A stretch of 64,000 nt of DNA, taken from Ophiura sarsii (lineage: Eukaryota > Echinodermata > Ophiuroidea > Amphilepidida > Ophiuridae). Where the stretch lies: the NCBI GenBank assembly GCA_035610835.1, contig CM069444.1:1538614-1602613 (forward strand). The letters are read 5' to 3'. Every line of letters begins with the position of its first letter. Position 1 is the stretch's first letter. Both the position numbers and the translations under genes were made by a program. The notes under the pieces were generated by a model. It was given only the letters and a program-made list of their open reading frames with translations, was not told the origin of the DNA and did no database searches. Positions 1 through 11,921 of this stretch are shown here, piece by piece.

Positions 1-2
1 CT

Positions 3-212
3 GATGAAGAGCCAGCTAAAAAGTATGCCACCTACGCACCAACACATGGCCGAAGGAGACCTGGTCGTCCTTGCACAACATATCTGACATATATAAAACG
101 CTTACTAGGGGACAATGAAGGCATGATTGAAGATCGACAGATTGTCACTCTTGCTCAAGACCGTCGTGCATGGAAGAAACTTGTGGTCGCCTGCTCTGCA
201 GCCGAAGGATGA
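3..212 (+). pseudogene. C-terminal tail of a non-LTR retrotransposon reverse transcriptase
   Basis: An open frame enters from the left edge and stops with TGA at 210-212, giving 69 codons. It contains RRRPGRP followed by TYLTYIKRLLG and a final AQDRRAWKKLVVACSA block. The Arg/Gly/Pro stretch, then a short helix, then DRxxWxxLV shortly before the stop, is the usual carboxy end of LINE polymerases of the RTE/CR1/Jockey groups. No host gene is implied. Catalytic domains would lie outside the window, so it cannot be said whether the copy is intact. Confidence 0.7.
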
Positions 213-1017
213 TGATGAACATAAAGACAGCAATGAAGGACCGAAAATTGTGAAGAGCCATCGTAGATCGGGGACACCACCCGAGTTAAGTAGTACGCAA
301 CTATCTACCGAAAGTAATACATTAGTAGTACAAGAGGCTATTATATATTTCCTCAATTTCCTTTGGGTGCGTTTTTTAAATATTACTCAAAAACCTTTTC
401 AGTACGGGAATGGACTGACCGGTGGGCAATTTGAAAGTGAAAATAGCGCATGAATGTCACACGCAAATAAATTTGATTGAAATATAGCAATTATTTTATT
501 TGTAATAGCGTAGCTCTTTTTCCTTCGTGGTATATTCAAAATGTTTTGTGAACGAATCTGCGAACTTGGTTCCAAACCACTGGGACTCACTCTGCAGTAT
601 GTGTTATACAATAACATCAATGTTCCATTTACTTTCATTAGTACATGCATTTCGTTACTAAAACCTTTGTCCGCTTAAATGAATAAATGAAGAAAATTAA
701 TGAATATGGATGTGGATCTTCTATAGTACTAAATAATATTTTGTCATTATCAATCAAAAGAATTGTATTTGTCTTTAATAACTATTTGGCCGCATGACTT
801 GATCAACTTAACTGACAGTATCCTTTTGTAACTGCTTTCTGTTTTAATTGATTACATTCAATAAAGCACGTAATTCCGAATCAAGGACATCGTATTTACG
901 TTGGTCCAGTATGGTTGATTTAATAATGCATCCTTTGGTCATCAGTTAATCACTCTTGCTTAAGTTAATGCATGGTAATTTTTTTTTTTAAATCGAATTA
1001 TGCTTTTACTTCAACTA
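213..1017. other. AT-rich sequence with no recognised gene
   Basis: Probable 3' UTR and flank of the LINE tail, then AT-rich DNA. A short open frame continues to 453 with no recognisable domain. I see no RNA gene or clear repeat here. Confidence 0.4.
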
Positions 1018-2582
1018 TGTAGGGGAGGTTGGGGCAACTGGTCCGGTTAAGCATATTTCATGATATACGTATAAGATTAAAGCTCGTATAAATATTTATG
1101 GAATTGCTATGAAAATATCACCCATGTAACTGTTTACATATAAAATATAATCAATGTTTAAAAAGATCTAAAGAAAAGGCCATTTACCACTTACTGAAAA
1201 CATTACCTGGCACGGACCAGTTACCCCATCATTGGGGCAACTGGTCCTATATGTTCCAACGGTTAGAATACACAGAAATCAGTGAATGACAACACGGGAA
1301 CTAGGAAGTATTTTCTTTACAAACACATTTCCATGTTATTTAATATGTAAAAAGGATACATGTCTCATGAAACCCATGTTTTATACAGTTTTCGTGGTTA
1401 ACGTGTAAATAGCAGTATGCTAATGGTGTGCAAAGCAAGCGAATTTTTCGACTGCACATTTATTAGATAAAACGGTATGAACCTAGTTAAATGGTTACAT
1501 GGTTGTGATATTCAGATGCCCCATACATTTGTCTATATATACTCTTTTCTTTAATGATTTTATTTACTTCATATAATCATCATTTAGTACAAACCATCTT
1601 GAGATTTCGCCAGCTTTTCATGTTACAGGGGAAGTTAGTCAATATGACAATGATGACCCAACGGTTAATATACACAAAAAGCAGTGGATAAAATAAATAA
1701 ATCATGATGTTTCGTCATTGCAAATACCTTTACCGACACCATTCAAAATAATAATAAAGATGTAATTCATAATACCGAGGTTTTAAACCATTCTAAAGCA
1801 ATGTCATGTCATATTGTAATCCTTCAATAGCAGAAATAGTGGTATTAGACCCAAAATGCCCCAAAATGTCTAAGAACTATAAAGAATGTGAATTATTTCA
1901 TAATCTATTCACATTTTAATACCGAGTCATGTTTTATTGAAACTAACAACTAACTTTCAAAATGAATTTTACAATTTTGATTTTAAGTTTTTGCAGGCGG
2001 ACCAGTTGCCTTTTCAAAATGAATTTTACAATTTTGATTAAGTTTTTGCAGGCGAACCAGTTGCCCCATACCCCTTCGGACCACTTGCCCCAACAAATTA
2101 CTTCGCACTTTGTCGAGATGAAACATTATTCAAACACGCCTGTGACGTAATAAATTTTACGCCAAAATGTTTTAAAACATACCACCATTTGTCATAATAA
2201 TCAATAACTCAATACATTTCAGAAAAAAGGCAAAACTGCATTTTTGTTTTTAGCCATTACACAGATTTCTGCAGCCAGCGAATATCTTTGAATTCGCAAA
2301 TATTACGGCTTTCGGGTCCTACAAGTAGAAGAGTGTCTTTAGATAAAATTATAAATGGTGTACTTTGTTATTTGCAAATTCATAAACTATAACTCTAATA
2401 AATGAATACCCGTGATAATGATTTAAGTTGAAGCATTCTTTAAATGATAATAGTGATCGCAAATCCAAACTACCAATGTCCCATGTTAGCAATACATTTT
2501 TTACCCAATATTGTGCTAAACATCGATTTCGTAAAATAACATTTTACACATGCAATAGTTTACTATTGAATTCCGAGATTTA

Positions 2583-3674
2583 CACTCTGGAAGTGTAGAA
2601 AAGTGCCCGTAATTGGGTAAAACATGATTTGACACCATGAAAGTATAAGATTGTTGGGTAAAAATGTACACAACAAGAATGTGCATAATGTAGTGTAAAG
2701 TGTTACACATTAAAAGGGTAAATTGCCTTCACATAATTATTGGGTAAAGGAAATTTACCCAATTTATGTGTACCAAAAGGACACAAGTGTTGGGTAAAAC
2801 CTTTTCACAACCCCGGTTGTGTAAGTGTTACACAGAATTGGGTCAAAATAGGGAACATGGTCGTTTTGGGGTAAAAATTTACCCAACGATAACTTTGTTG
2901 GGTAAAATGTCTGTGTAGAAAGCCGCGTTACCGATCGATGTAACTATTGTCCAGACAAGGTAAAGTATACTATGCGTGTAGCCGGGGCGTGTAGTAGTGT
3001 CGCGAGAGCACATTATTATCAAGGTCGACTTTTCAATGGTTTGCCGGCAACCTGACCTTCACATATCGGTCTCCCTTAAGATAATATAGCATTATAATTT
3101 ACTAGTTTCATTATATTTATGCTTTTTCATGCCAATCTCAACATTTACTAACTAATTTCAGCAATTTCTTTCATATTTAGTCATATAAAATAGTTTATAT
3201 TAACACAAAACATTTGCATAGATCAACTACTTCGCTAGCACAGTGGATCGGCGTCAGTCTTAAAATACAAAGGTTGTGGGTTCGAGCCCTGGTCCGGTCA
3301 AGTTAAGGTAAGTTCTTCTAAAAATCTTTAAATCCGTGGATACTATAATTGCGAAAGAAAATTAGAATGCAAATATGACACCCAAAATGGCTTAAAATAT
3401 ATACCTTCATTTTTTTTAAATTAATTTATGTGTACCAAAAATGACTCAAGTGTTGGGTAAAACCTGTTGTGTAAAGTGTTACACATAATAGGGAACTTGG
3501 TCGTTAGGGGTAAACATTTACCCAACGATTGATGGGTAAAATTTTCAATGTGTTGTGTAAGACCCTACACAACCACTGTTGTGTTCATTTTTACCCAACA
3601 AACAACCATGTTCCCTTTTTACCATCCTGAAGTGTAGTATTTTACCCAACATTGCTTATTTTTTTCTAAGAGTG
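2583..3674. mobile_element. Nested TA|CACTCT element with TTGGGTAAA keyword repeats
   Basis: The left end reads TA|CACTCTGGAAGTGTAG at 2581 and the right end is the complement of TA|CACTCTTAGAAAAAA, finishing at 3674 with TA after it. The interior carries many copies of TTGGGTAAA/TTTACCCAA and TGTGTAA/TTACACA in both orientations. About 2925-3410 differs in texture and contains a tRNA-like SINE fragment, so it is probably an insertion. No coding capacity is seen. It lies inside the 1022-4047 element and is therefore younger. Confidence 0.6.
3226..3300 (+). repeat. tRNA-derived SINE-like fragment
   Basis: A box-A-like stretch (CTAGCACAGTGGATCGG) is followed about 35 bp later by box B GGTTCGAGCCC. 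A similar core, including GGTTGTGGGTTCGAG, occurs on the minus strand near 43333-43415. The acceptor stem does not pair well, so I call it a SINE or tRNA pseudogene, not a functional tRNA. Confidence 0.45.
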
Positions 3675-4051
3675 TAAGCGTTATTTTACGGTCATTTCAA
3701 CCACAACCTATGGTTTTAATCATATTTCGGAAAGTCCCTAAGCATACTACAATATAGCCCCCATCAAATGTAATGTGCACCTAGCATCTTAAGACGACTG
3801 CAGGCCTATCGCCCATACTATCTGTGAATTTTCAATCAGTCACTCAAGGAGTTGGCTTCAAAGATCTGGAGAATATCACATGTGTAAATACCCTAAAGTT
3901 ACAAATGTTTTGGATTGTAGAAGGTAAGGATATATGTCAAGTTTCAACAAAAGTCGTACTGTTCAAAAGAAAGCAGTATGCCCATACAATTACAAAATCC
4001 TTCATTTCGGATCACTTGCCCCACGGACCAGTTGCCCCATATTCCCCTACA

Positions 4052-4509
4052 GGCGCGGTCATCGTCTTGGTCCAAAGTTCAATTTGGAGTATAGATTTGT
4101 GAAGTCAATACTTATATTCGCGGTGTTATCGTAGATTCAGGTACTTTGGCCGCAATACCATTAAAGGTAAGGTACTATCTTTCAAGTGAGGGGAGGCAAT
4201 GATTCGAAATATTAAATCTGATCATTGACACATATGGTTGCTCAAGTGCGTTTATCCAGAGACGGGATGAAAAGTAGGGATGATCGTCTCTATTGAAATT
4301 GTGTAGAAATGTGTGCTATATCTGTCTCGCTCACACCTGTTTGACTCGCAGATTTGAAAAGCCTAGTATTCAATTGTATGTGTTTATGATGCTAATAAAG
4401 AGATGTGAAATAAAAATGCATTGTTAACTCAATTTAGTGGACAATAATGTATGAAATTAAATATTACATTAATGTTATGCTTTTAGAAATGTTTAGATAC
4501 ACTTCTCGT
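4052..4509. other. Spacer without recognised features
   Basis: AT-rich single-copy-looking DNA between the TIR element and the satellite; no gene, RNA or repeat recognised. Confidence 0.4.
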
Positions 4510-5377
4510 AGTGTATGATAGATAATGTATTCGCAACAGTGCATTCGTAGTTGATCACTCTCGTCCTTTCTGTGTGCGCCGCCCATGCTCTCGTGCACGA
4601 ATGCGTGAATGATGGATAATGTATATGTCAACAGTGCATTCATAGTTGATCGCTCTCGTCCTTTCTGTGTGCGCCGCCCTTGCTCTCGTGCACGAATGCG
4701 TGAATGATAGATAATGTATATGCCAACAGTGCATTCATAGTTGGTCGCTCTCGTCCTATCTGTGTGCGCTGCCCTTGCTCTCGTGCACGAATGCGTGAAT
4801 GATATATAGATAATGTAAATGCCAACAGTGCATTCATAGTTGATCGCTCTCGTCCTTTCTGTGTGCGCCGCCCTTGCTCTCGTGCACGAATGCGTGAATA
4901 ATATATAGATAATGTATATGCCAACAGTGCATTCATAGTTGATCGCTCTCGTCCTTTCTGTGTGCGCCGCCCTTGCTCTCGTGCACGAATGCGTGAATGA
5001 TATATAGATAATGTATATGCCAACAGTGCATTCATAGTTAATAATCGCTCTCGTCCTTTCTGTGTGCGCCGCCCTTGCTCTCGTGCACGAATGCGTGAAT
5101 GATGGATAATGTATATGCCAACAGTGCATTCATAGTTAATAATCGCTCTCGTCCTTTCTGTGTGCGCCGCCCTTGCTCTCGTGCACGAATGCGTGAATGA
5201 TGGATAATGTATGCCACCAGTGCATTCATAGTTGATCGCTCTCGTCCTTTCTGTGTGCGCCGCCCTTGCTCTCGTGCACGAATGCGTGAATGGTATATAG
5301 ATAATGTACATTATATGCCAACAGTGCATTCATAGTTAATAATCGCTCTCGTCCTTTCTGTGTGCGCCGCCCTTGCT
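4510..5377. repeat. ~100-bp satellite array, left part
   Basis: About nine head-to-tail units of 95-105 bp. Each contains CAACAGTGCATTCATAG, TCGCTCTCGTCCTTTCTGTG and GCTCTCGTGCACGAATGCGT. Units vary mainly in a TATAGATAATGTATATGCC spacer. Long open frames on the minus strand (over 200 codons) are a by-product of the repeat and appear in more than one frame. The array stops at 5377 where a LINE is inserted and resumes at 8604. Confidence 0.92.
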
Positions 5378-8300
5378 TCAGTTTTCAGTTTCAGTTTTCA
5401 GTTTCAGTTTATTTTACCAACATCACATAATATTAAACAAGTCAAAAGCAATGGCGGGAAAACCAAAAAGAGCAGAGCTCGATAATTATGGTCACCCAAT
5501 AGTTGTGTTACAGGAATACATAAATATAGTTATACCTTAAGTTTACTATCAACATGACGGGTACAAACAAAGGACAGGACAGGATTTATGCAAGACAGAA
5601 CCGGACAGGACAAGTGCAGACAAACACAAACGTTGGCAGAGATGATGGCAATTAGATAAATTACAATAATTATGTATACATGAAAAATAGGTTACGTACT
5701 ATACAATGGAACAAAGAATTACTTATAATTTGATAAAAGAAAGCATTTATAATTTGTCTTGAATATGTTGATAGATTTTGCATTCCTGAAGTCATCAGTA
5801 ATATTATTCCAATGCAAAGGGCCTTTTCTTTTGACTGTATTTCTTGCTAAGTCATATTTGAAATTATGCGGACGATATAGTGACGAAATACGGGTAGGGT
5901 AATTGTGAATTGATCTGTTTAGTGTGAAATAATCTGCAAAAATATTGGGAAGGTTATCTGAAGAATAGTTGTACATAAATAAACCGAGAATAAAGCTATG
6001 AATATCATAAATTGTCAAGGTTTTAAACTTTTTGAATAACGGAGGGGTATGTTCAAGCCAGTGTTAATTTGAGCAGATTCTCATAATTCGTTTCTGTTTG
6101 AGGTGAATTTTGTGAAATTTGGTATTATTAGAATCTGCCCAAATTATGTTACAATAATATAGGTGTGGTAAAACCAGAGTATTATATAAGGTAAAAAGTG
6201 TTTTGGAGGGGAGAATGTCCCTGAGACGATACAGAATACCACAATATTTTGAAAGGATGTTAGTAACATTTGAGGTGTGGTTTGACCATGTTAAAGATTC
6301 ATCTAAAAGAACACCCAGAAATTTGGTATGGGAAACTCTAGAAAGCTTTACTCCATCAATACATATGTTAAGGTCATCATTGTTGTACATTCGATTACGG
6401 TGTCTATTTTTAAACATAATATAATTAGTTTTATTAATGTTTAATGACAGCTTGTTAGCTTTGAACCATACAGAGAGATTGTCTAATTCATGGTTTACAA
6501 TAGTGATCAAATCAGGAGATTGGCATGTGAAACTGAAACCAAATTGATTATAACGTTCAAGAAAACCATATAATCTTTTGTGAATAATTCTTTCAAAGAT
6601 TTTGGAGAAAACAGGTAAGACTGATATGGGACGATAATTAGTACAGAAAGTAGAATCGCCAGATTTATAAATGGGAACAACACGGGCAATCTTAAGTTCA
6701 TCTGGAACAACACCAGAAGTAATCGACAAATTAAAAACATGACATAATGGGGTTTTAATTGAGTTAATTACAGCCTTAACAATATCGGGTTTGATGTCAT
6801 CAAACCCACTACTAGTTCCAGATCTAAAAGAAGAACAAATATCGATGACTTCCGCATTATCGGTTGGAGATAGGAAGAGTGAATTCATTGGTGAAGGAGC
6901 TGAAGTGAGGAAGTCATCGAAAGTTGTTGGAGTTGAAGGAATATTGTTAGCTAAATTAGGACCGATATTAACAAAGAAATCATTTAGACCGTCAGCAATT
7001 TGTTGAGGATCAGTAACGCCTGAGTCATTGATGATAAAAGAATCAGGCAAAGTCTTCTTTTTTTTATTTCCTAAAATGTCATTCAGAACTCCCCAAGTCT
7101 TTTTGAGATCATGTTTATGTACATCCAGTAAATTACAAAAATGATTTTTTTTCGACGCACGAATAAGAGAAGTGAGCTTATTCTTATAATGAGACAGTGC
7201 AAGTTTGTTTGCAGCGGTCGGAGATGATTTATATTTTCGATAGAGCTTATCTTTCCTACTAATAGACTTAAGGATGGCTTTGGTGATCCAAGGTTTGTGA
7301 GGAACACCTTTAGCTCTCGAAACTCGCTTGCGTTGTAATGGAAATGATCGATTATATAAATTAACAAACTTGGTAGCAAATTTAGAATAAGAACTTTTAG
7401 GCGAGTCATCATTCATGATAATATCCCAGTTAGTTAGATCAAGTTGATTTTTAAAACCATTGATATTGCATTGATTAAAAGAACGACTGTTGATAAACTT
7501 AGGAGCGTGTTCATGAATCTGGATAGCATCTGTTATCTGAAAGACGGGATAGTGATCAGTGATGTCATTAACAAAAATGCATGATTTAATTTGTTTATTG
7601 AGTACATTTGTAAAAACATTATCAAGAATAGTCGCAGAAGTATCAGTAATACGTGTTGGACGGTCTATAAGGGGATACATGTCATGAGAATAAAAGTTAT
7701 TAACAAAATCATTGACCTTACTGTCTGTATCATATTGAAGAATGTCAAGGTTAAAGTCACCAGAAATGTAACACAATTTATTTTCAACTAAAATACGATC
7801 TAAACATTTGGACAAATCAGAGTTGAAGACGTCAACATCAGTACGGTGAGCACGATAAATATTACCTATAATAACATTTTTAGAATAGGGAGAAATAATT
7901 TCTACAAACACTGATTCGGAATGATCAATGTCATTACCTTGATATTGTATCAAATTTAAATCAGATCGATCTTTAAAAGAAAGTGAGTTGTGTATGTATA
8001 GGGCAGAACCGCCGCTTTTCCTATATATTTTTACGAGGCACACTAAGCATATTATAGTTTGGAATATCGATAACATTGGAGTTATCTTCCTTAAACCAGG
8101 TCTCCGAGAGGGCAATAACTGAAAAGGTGATGTTTAAATTTGAAATGAATACATTGATGAGATCCTGATTTTTATTGAAACTACGGACATTTAAATGCAA
8201 TATAGAAAACCCAGATTTGAAAGATAATTTGAGATCATGTGACGGATCGAACACATAATTACAGGTATTTGAAACACCGAGACTTTGTAAATAATCATGT

Positions 8301-8603
8301 GAATGGTCATTTAAACCAATTTCAAACAAGAAAGGGTTGAATTTTAAATCCAAGAATTTATTGTAATCATGACAGTTATTGAAATAACGTATTGTAAATA
8401 AAAATTCACCGTCATCAATAATTTGATTGAAAGGAAAAATATCGCAAGAACATTTAAAACAGAACCAATTTTTATCTTCAGAATTGGCATTAACACAACT
8501 TTTATGATATGAAGATCTGCAATAATTACATTGTATAGCATTTTTACTCAGATTATAAATACACTTATGACATGTGTTACATTTAACCATCACAACGCCA
8601 ACA
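5378..8603 (-). mobile_element. CR1/Jockey-like LINE with PHD finger, inserted in the satellite
   Basis: The 3.2-kb element interrupts the ~100-bp satellite. TTGCT occurs on both sides (5373-5377 and 8604-8608) and is a likely 5-bp target duplication within the satellite unit. The 3' end of the element faces left and finishes in a CTGAAA-type tandem tail (plus strand 5378-5411, TTTCAG repeats). The same satellite subtype flanks both sides, so the LINE landed in an existing array. The coding region is described separately. Confidence 0.88.
5719..8590 (-). pseudogene. PHD finger-endonuclease-reverse transcriptase polyprotein, RT core deleted
   Basis: From ATG at 8590 (MVKCNTCHKC) there is a PHD-type zinc finger (Cys2, Cys2, His-Cys, Cys2 spacing). 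An apurinic-like endonuclease follows: FSILHLNVRSFNKN, ALSETWF, then after a frameshift near 8035 GGSALYI and YISGDFNLDI. Next come a linker and the RT fingers (ARVVPIYKSGD, NYRPISVLPVFSKIFE). At about 6535 the frame jumps from NQFGF straight to a LSVWFKANKLSLNINKT segment. The block with the catalytic YADD box and the PQGS motif is missing without loss of frame. The thumb/C-terminal part continues to 6067, is cut by a TAA at 6064-6066, and resumes in the same frame to 5719. The defects are thus one frameshift, one stop and one internal deletion, so the copy cannot make active polymerase. Confidence 0.85.
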
Positions 8604-9850
8604 TTGCTCTCGTGCACGAATGCGTGAATGATATATAGATAATGTATATGCCAACAGTGCATTCATAGTTGATCGCTCTCGTCCTTTCTGTGTGCGCCGC
8701 CCTTGCTCTCGTGCACGAATGCGTGAATGATATATAGATAATGTATATGCCAACAGTGCATTCATAGTTGATCGCTCTCGTCCTTTCTGTGTGCGCCGCC
8801 ACTTGCTCTCGTGCACGAATGCGTGAATGATGGATAATGTATTCGCCAACAGTGCATTCATAGTTGACAATCGCTCTCGTCCTTTCTGTGTGCACCGCAC
8901 TTGCTCTCGTGCACGAATGCGTGAATGATAGATAATGTATTCGCCAACAGTGCATTCTTAGTTAATAATCGCTCTCGTCCTTTTTGTATGCACTGCACCG
9001 CCCTCGTTCTCATGCACGAATGCGTGAATGATAGATAATGTATTCGCCAACAGTGCATTCTTAGTTAATAATCGCTCTCGTCCTTTTTGTATGCACTGCA
9101 CCGCCCTCGCTCTCATGCACGAATGCGTGAATGATAGATAATGTATGTATTCGCCAACAGTGCATTCATAGTTGATAATCGCTCTCGTCCTATTTGTGTG
9201 CACCGCACTTGCTCTCGTGCACGAATGCGTGAATGATAGATAATGTATTCGCCGACAGTGCATTCATAGTTGATAATCGCTCTCGTCCTTTTTGTGTGCA
9301 CCGCCCTCGTTCTCATGCACGAATTCGTGAATGATAGATAATGTATTCGCCAACAGTGCATTCGTAGTTAATAATCGCTCTCGTCCTTTTTGTATGTACT
9401 GCACCGCCCTCGCTCTCATGCACGAATGCGTGAATGATAGATAATGTATTCGCCAACAGTGCATTCAAAGTTAGTAATCGCTCTCGTCCTTTTTGTATGT
9501 ACTGCACCGCCCTCGCTCTCATGCACGAATGCGTGAATGATAGATAATGTATTCGCCAACAGTGCATTCGTAGTTAATAATCGCTCTCGTCCTTTTTGTA
9601 TGTACTGCACCGCCCTCGCTCTCATGCACGAATGCGTGAATGATAGATAATGTATTCGCCAACAGTGCATTCATAGTTGATAATCGCTCTCGTCCTATTT
9701 GTGTGCACCGCCCTCGTTCTCATGCACGAATGCGTGAATGATAGATAATGTATTCGCCAACAGTGCATTCGTAGTTGATAATCGCTCTCGTCCTTTTTGT
9801 ATGCACTGCACCGCCCTCGCTCTCATGCACGAATGCCAACAGTGCATTCT
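8604..9850. repeat. ~100-bp satellite array, right part with subfamily shift
   Basis: About 12-13 units. The first two match the left array (TATATGCC spacer, CTTTCTGTGTGCGCCGCC). From about 8820 on they change to a TATTCGCCAACAG type with TTTTTGTATGCACTGCACC and CATGCACGAATGCG. The last unit is truncated at about 9850. The gradual change argues for local unequal exchange. Open frames in it are not genes. Confidence 0.92.
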
Positions 9851-9855
9851 GTATT

Positions 9856-9991
9856 AGATAAAGGACGAATAGCAGACCATCAGCAATAATAATGGGCGCC
9901 CGGCTAGCCTCTTTTACAGGTGAGGCCGCTTGCAAAAGGGCGCGCCGGCGACCAATATTATTGCTGATGGGCTGCTATGAGGGGTTTATCT
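9856..9991. mobile_element. 136-bp foldback MITE at the satellite edge
   Basis: AGATAAAGGACGAATAGCAG on the left pairs with the right end, whose complement is AGATAAACCCCTCATAGCAG. The match extends inward through CCATCAGCAATAAT. The interior is GC-rich (GGGCGCCCGGC and GCGCGCCGGCG). No coding capacity. Target duplication is not clear. Confidence 0.65.
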
Positions 9992-11921
9992 TTCATACAC
10001 GTCGAAACACCGTATCTATACACATAAAGATGATAAATTATAATTCGTAATTTACAAATTGGGCAATGGATCTTGGAATCGTTTGTTATAATGTTGACAT
10101 CGCTAGATATTGCAAGAGACTATCAAATAAAGTTGGTCTGGTGCTTAGTCCCCCATGACGCACTAACATAATACCATTACCTTCAGACCCAGCTTAAAGT
10201 TAACTATCCATGAACTAGTTACAAACACTGTATAACGAATTCAATATTACTGAGTGCAAGGGAGCGTGTTGAGGAATAAAAAAAAACTCGTCTGATTAAG
10301 AGTTATACTTGAATGCACGAGTGAGCGTTTTAAATATCTATAATAGTTGACTATCTTTGATGAACCTTCAAGGATGAACAAAAACTACCACCAGCAGAAG
10401 GTATTATATAAATATTAGATTGGTTCAATAAAATGATTTGTCCTCTGGCTTAAGCAAGTAGATTATTTGACCCAAGAGCTACTTTAGTTATATAATGTGG
10501 TACAGCACAAACTTAATAGTTGATATAAAGGAATTAGCATGATCTGCAGTTGTTTTAACTGATCGGTCAGGTGTATCAGTTTGCCATCAGCTTTCATCAG
10601 GATAACATCACATTGGTTCATCGTCTGATGATCCAATGTTATACCATCGCCGATAATAAGGACTACGCATTTGTATGTTTGGATACACTTGAAAAATGCC
10701 TATTTTTTACAGTACATGTTCATGTGACTTGACAAGAAAACTAAGAGAATGTGAGTTATCTATGATTTTGTATCATATTCTAGGCGTGCCAAACTATTAT
10801 ATTACACATATTTTAGATTTCAGCGTCTTCTCAGTTGCGTATAGATTTATACGAAAATAAAATAATAATATCATGACCGCTACGTAAGACGTATAATGTA
10901 ATTAACCCCCAGTCACAACCTTTGCCCTCCCTGTCAGCTCACCAATAAGCCCTACGCATTTGGACCCCAACCAATCGAAAAAGTTTATTTTTAATATTAA
11001 AATTACATACATTTAGTTTAAATAGTTTAAATTCAGTTTATTAAATTAGAATGATTGATTTTCACAGATTGAAAGAGTAAATGTCTATAATACTCTATGC
11101 CTTAAAATCTTGCTGGTCATTTCCCGTAGACTTACACGTACACCCGTGGACAAAGATATTTTGGAGAGATTCTCTTCAAATAGATATTATTTAGCCGCCA
11201 TAGCATTATTAACAATGTGATTTTCAGCATAGATGGCCAAGATTATATTTTTGAGGAATATGCAAAAAGAATTAAACCAAATCCCATAATTTTGAAAAAT
11301 ATAGCTTTGAAAAACTGTCAACGTTTTATTGAACCCCACTGTATATAGACTCGGACAAACTAGCTCTAATTAAATTAACAAAGACCTTAATAATACACTG
11401 TCGCGAGCCCGGTCCCTCTCGCATTCAAATGTAAATATGTCAATATCTTGATTACTACTGTAACAAATGCAATAGAAACGAGGGATGCATTTTAATTACC
11501 ATAAAATAATAACTTTTTAACTCAAACGATAAACATTTTTAAGAGATATAATGGCATTGAATGGACCATCATGATAAATTCAACAAATCTAAAAACATCC
11601 AATTATATTTAATCATACGGGTAGGCAATATATGCGAAGGGGTGGGGAAGGTGTCCCCTTCCTTTAAACCATTTTTCAAAGCACATAAACATCAACAATC
11701 ACAAGCAATGATTACGTCACCATTACAACAAGGGGAAACGCCCCACCCCTTCTAATGTCGAAACAAGTACACCTCGTATGACTTTCTAACACGACTTTTC
11801 TTGGGGTTTTTCAAGAACGACGCATACACTCTATATTGTTTAAACGTTAAGAGTGACACCGCCCTCTATAGTTTGTTTCAACGTGAAGACTGACGACCGC
11901 CAACGGCCGCCCTCTAGTGAC
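9992..11921. other. 1.9 kb without recognised genes
   Basis: AT-rich sequence with only short frames, none with a recognised domain. I find no tandem array or obvious TIR here. It may hold old repeats I cannot identify by eye. Confidence 0.4.

Larger units (their letters stand above)
1022..4047. mobile_element. 3-kb TIR element, GGGGCAACTGGTCC family, non-autonomous
   Basis: The left end GGGGAGGTTGGGGCAACTGG and the right end (reverse complement GGGGAATATGGGGCAACTGG) match over about 23 bp with three differences, and both sit directly inside a TA dinucleotide (1020-1021 and 4048-4049). The phrase GGACCAGTTGCCCC or its complement recurs inside at about 1210-1245, 1999-2011, 2055-2090 and 4010-4040. 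I find no transposase frame, so it is probably mobilised in trans. A second TIR element is nested within it. The TA flank suggests a TA-target DNA transposon; the superfamily is not certain. Confidence 0.72.

Noticed and set aside
3226..3300. Functional tRNA gene
   Set aside because: Boxes A and B are present but the acceptor and anticodon stems do not pair; it is inside a transposon.
4464..5329. Open frames of 221 and 229 codons on the minus strand
   Set aside because: They run along the ~100-bp satellite and exist in overlapping frames; the peptides are the same word (THSCTRARAAHTERTRA) over and over.
8583..9935. Series of 60-120 codon minus-strand frames
   Set aside because: Same satellite by-product as above, not genes.
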